From Taiwanofungus camphoratus (taxonomy: Eukaryota > Basidiomycota > Agaricomycetes > Polyporales > Taiwanofungaceae): 64,000 nucleotides of DNA. Location: the NCBI GenBank assembly GCA_003999685.1, contig CP021226.1:1798001-1862000 (forward strand). Direction: 5' to 3'. A program made the position numbers and the translations under genes. The notes below the pieces were generated by a model, which worked only from the letters and a program-made list of their open reading frames with translations, did no database searches and was not told where the DNA came from. Shown piece after piece: positions 61,641-64,000 of the stretch; within the stretch, counting starts at the first letter, position 1, and each line of letters starts with the position of its first letter.

Positions 61641-62841
61641 ATCCAGTACTTGTACGTGAGGCTATAGTACAATATGCTTGAAAGCCGTACTCGCAGAAGC
61701 TGGGAGTGTTTCATCGGTGTATCTGATCAGTTTGTGACACAAGTCTCGTAATCAACCACATGTAGCTAGCCTTGCTGCACCTCGTTCCTGGTCTACACCT
61801 CAAAATCTATAATCGGGGACCAATTAGAAACGAAGGAAATCTGGGATTTGTTTTTCAAGAGCACGCACAAGACCACAGGTCATCTAGTTTCCATGCCGTG
61901 AAAAACCGATCGTGGACTGTCCATTTTCCTGCAGCCTTCGCTATCAGGATGTATTTTCCCGCAAAATACAACACGCCAAGCCTTAACTTTTGACGGTAAT
62001 CAGGACTTACAGCATTACACTCACACTTCAACATTCTTGCCTTCCTATTAACGGTTCTCAATCAGCGTCCTGTGTCGAACAGCTGGTGTTCGATAATTCT
62101 CTCTTAAGAAGCAATCAAGTTCAGAGATGCCGCATTACTCACATCGGGCACCATAACTGCTCTGCCAATATCAAATAGGAAAAAACTCAGATGACCATTC
62201 TCTGTGTCCTTCAGTCCAGATCCTACTTATTTTAGTGTTACGATGTAGATGATTATCTGGTGTCCCGTCGGTGTTCTACCTTGGGTGAGTCGCCTTGAAC
62301 CTAAGTGTCCGAAGTATGGATGCGAGAGATGACAGATCATTAAATGACATTATATTCACCCCCAAGAGTAGAAGATGCAGGAGAGTAACATTTGTAGTCT
62401 ATTTAGGAGGGTACTCCGAATGCAAGACTTGAGGTAGTAATCCCGTACGAGGAGAGTAAACTGAGCCTCGAAAAGCTACTCGATCACCGTGACACCATCT
62501 GAATCGTCCAACGTTTCACTGTCAGTCTCTGAACAAGAGTATCAACAATGCAAATGAGAGGAATTTTCAATGTAGAGTCCGAAGAAATACAATCAAGATC
62601 ACGAAAGACTCCATCCTGGCGTCTACATAAAATAAAAACCGGCAGAGTAGGCTACAATCCAAGCCAACTTTGAGGAAACACATGAGTACACAAGAACGCA
62701 CTACGGAGGCTCTTACGGAACTCAACGTTGCTGAGCGCCAGCCAGGTATATCCGAACCAGGACAGGGGTTGCTATCAAAAAGAGATCGCCTAACGTCCTT
62801 GATCACGCCGCATACAGAATCATATGATGACACATGGATAA
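61641..62841. other. 1.2-kb stretch without a recognisable gene
   Basis: Short open frames only (up to about 100 codons), no motifs and no splice chain. The tRNA-Pro gene is at its right end. Confidence 0.4.
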
Positions 62842-62927
62842 GGGCCTGGCCGGGGATCGAACCCGGGACCTCCTCCACTATAAGTCTAAACCCTAAGAAG
62901 GAATCATACCACTAGACCACCACGCCC
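62842..62927 (-). tRNA. tRNA-Pro (anticodon AGG) with an intron
   Basis: Read on the minus strand: GGGCGTGG, D arm with GGTCTAGTGGTATGATT, anticodon stem CCTTC, loop TTAGGG-T, stem GGAGG, T arm CCGGG-TTCGATC-CCCGG and a 3' end CCAGGCCC. An intron of about 13 nt (TTTAGACTTATAG) interrupts the loop one base after the anticodon, the canonical place. AGG reads CCU and, as inosine, CCC/CCA proline codons. The stem ends look odd: there is one extra G on the 5' side, so the acceptor stem pairs as 8 bp with one G-G mismatch, against 7 bp normally. The D, anticodon and T arms are intact. Confidence 0.8.
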
Positions 62928-63057
62928 TGTAGCGCGGTCTTCAGTTTATTAATATCATCAACGACTCAGTGATTGAGTCAGATATCTCCCTTTCCTTCCT
63001 ATTTCATTTGAAACATTCACCAGCAAAGACTCAAACTACTGAAACTGCGGTATCACC

Positions 63058-64000
63058 ATGTCCCACCGGAGTCACAGCTCAGAAGAGCGTTCTGAGAACT
63101 CTCAAGAGGGAGATTTGTCCCTCCCGGTTGATCAATTATCTGAAGCTGAGTCTCTGAATGAGGATGCAGTTCCTCGCCAGAAAATTGAGGTCGACAACAA
63201 GGTAGTATTACGCACATTGAGACTCATCGGACTTCTTCGTCCTGACCTCGTATTTTTCTCTCAAGGTAGCCCTGGAGCGGATATGCAATTCAATCAAACT
63301 GGATCCCTCATTACCATGGACAGAGACGTTGGCAGTTTCGTACCCAGAAATCATCAATGTCGATGTAGACGACGACCTCAACCGTGAACTCGCTTTGTAA
63401 GTAGTGTCTTTTTTCTTCTCGTTTCAGTTCATGTTATAAGCTTTTGTAGTTATAAGCAGGCGTTGCACGGGGCAGAAAACTCCCGTTCTCTCGCTGCTAA
63501 ACATAACCTTCCCTTCACACGCCCTTCTGACTACTTTGCTGAGATGGTAAAGTCTGATGCTCATATGGAGCGTATTCGTCAACGTCTCCTAGATGAGAGC
63601 GCAGCGATCAAGCAGAGTGAAGAAAAGCGCAAAGAGCGAGAGGGTAAGAAGTTCGGGAAGCAAGTCCAAATGGAGAAATTGCAGGAGAGGGAGAGGGGAA
63701 AGAAGGAGATGGAAGAGCGGCTCAAAGGGCTCAAGCGCAGTACGTTGACTTTATCTGCGTTTTCAATCATAATTTGTTAATATCACATATGGCCCGGCCC
63801 AGAGCGTAAGGGTGCACTCGAAACTTCACAAGAAGGCGATGACCACTTCGACGTTGCAGTGGAAGATGCCATCTCCGACCGACCCTCGAAACGTACTAAG
63901 GGTTCTGGACCTGGAGGTAATCGAAAGCTACCACGTCAAGTACGAGACCAGAAGTTCGGCTTCGGTGGCCCACGTAGAAGATCTAAGCAGAATACGAAGG
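63058..64000 (+). CDS. EBP2: EBP2, rRNA processing protein (5' part, runs off the window)
   Basis: Four exons are visible (63058-63201, 63266-63396, 63450-63739, 63803 to beyond 64000). The N-terminus is acidic and Ser-rich. ALERICNSIKLDPSLPWTET, then YKQALHGAENSRSLAAKHNL, PFTRPSDYFAEMVKSDAHME and the coiled basic stretch KKFGKQVQMEKLQERERGKK are the Ebp2 core. The final visible residues (RKLPRQVRDQKFGFGGPRRR) are the family's C-terminal nuclear/nucleolar motif. Ebp2 is needed for 27S pre-rRNA processing in 60S ribosome assembly. The stop codon is beyond the window, which should cut off fewer than about 40 residues. Confidence 0.93.

Overview
The window looks like nuclear DNA of a filamentous basidiomycete, most likely an Agaricomycete (mushroom or wood-decay group). 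Genes are broken by many 45-70 nt introns with GT/GC-AG borders and lie on both strands at close spacing. The products are fungal: the DASH subunit DAD1, a protein kinase C with HR1-C2-C1 architecture, SHE9/MDM33 and endosulfine IGO1. Several families are known mainly from mushrooms. All exon borders were read by eye from splice signals and conserved motifs; exon sums are divisible by three unless stated otherwise.

Layout. 0.7-11.9 kb: a small secreted protein, a kinesin-7-like motor whose first intron holds a foldback element, remnants of an orphan family, a HIT-family protein, a SAM methyltransferase-like gene and SHE9. 11.9-15.0 kb: no gene seen. 15-19 kb: an F-box protein and NADPH-cytochrome P450 reductase. 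19-23.4 kb: sparse, with a broken SET-domain (SMYD-like) gene. 23.5-27.3 kb: a 1,074-residue protein of unknown function. 27.7-30.1 kb: YAE1 with a decayed tandem copy, and a second SET remnant between them. 30.3-46.0 kb: HUT1, a STYX-like pseudophosphatase, a CobW-type zinc GTPase, a GNAT acetyltransferase, EFL1, an SH3-WW-WW-RasGEF and DAD1. 46.2-64 kb: PKC1, a 696-residue protein I do not recognise, IGO1, POL12, CWF19, a citrate-lyase-beta-like enzyme, an intron-bearing tRNA-Pro and the start of EBP2.

Functionally the right half is mostly core housekeeping: ribosome biogenesis and release (EFL1, EBP2, YAE1), replication (POL12), splicing (CWF19), the kinetochore (DAD1), and growth signalling (RasGEF, PKC1, IGO1). 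These genes are neighbours but do not form one pathway. The left third and the 19-30 kb part are accessory: pseudogenes, duplications and lineage-restricted proteins. I saw no CRISPR array, no rRNA and no recognisable retrovirus-like or other large transposon. The least explained items are the two large unknown proteins, the arginine-less phosphatase, the hairpin intron and a set of GC-AG introns.
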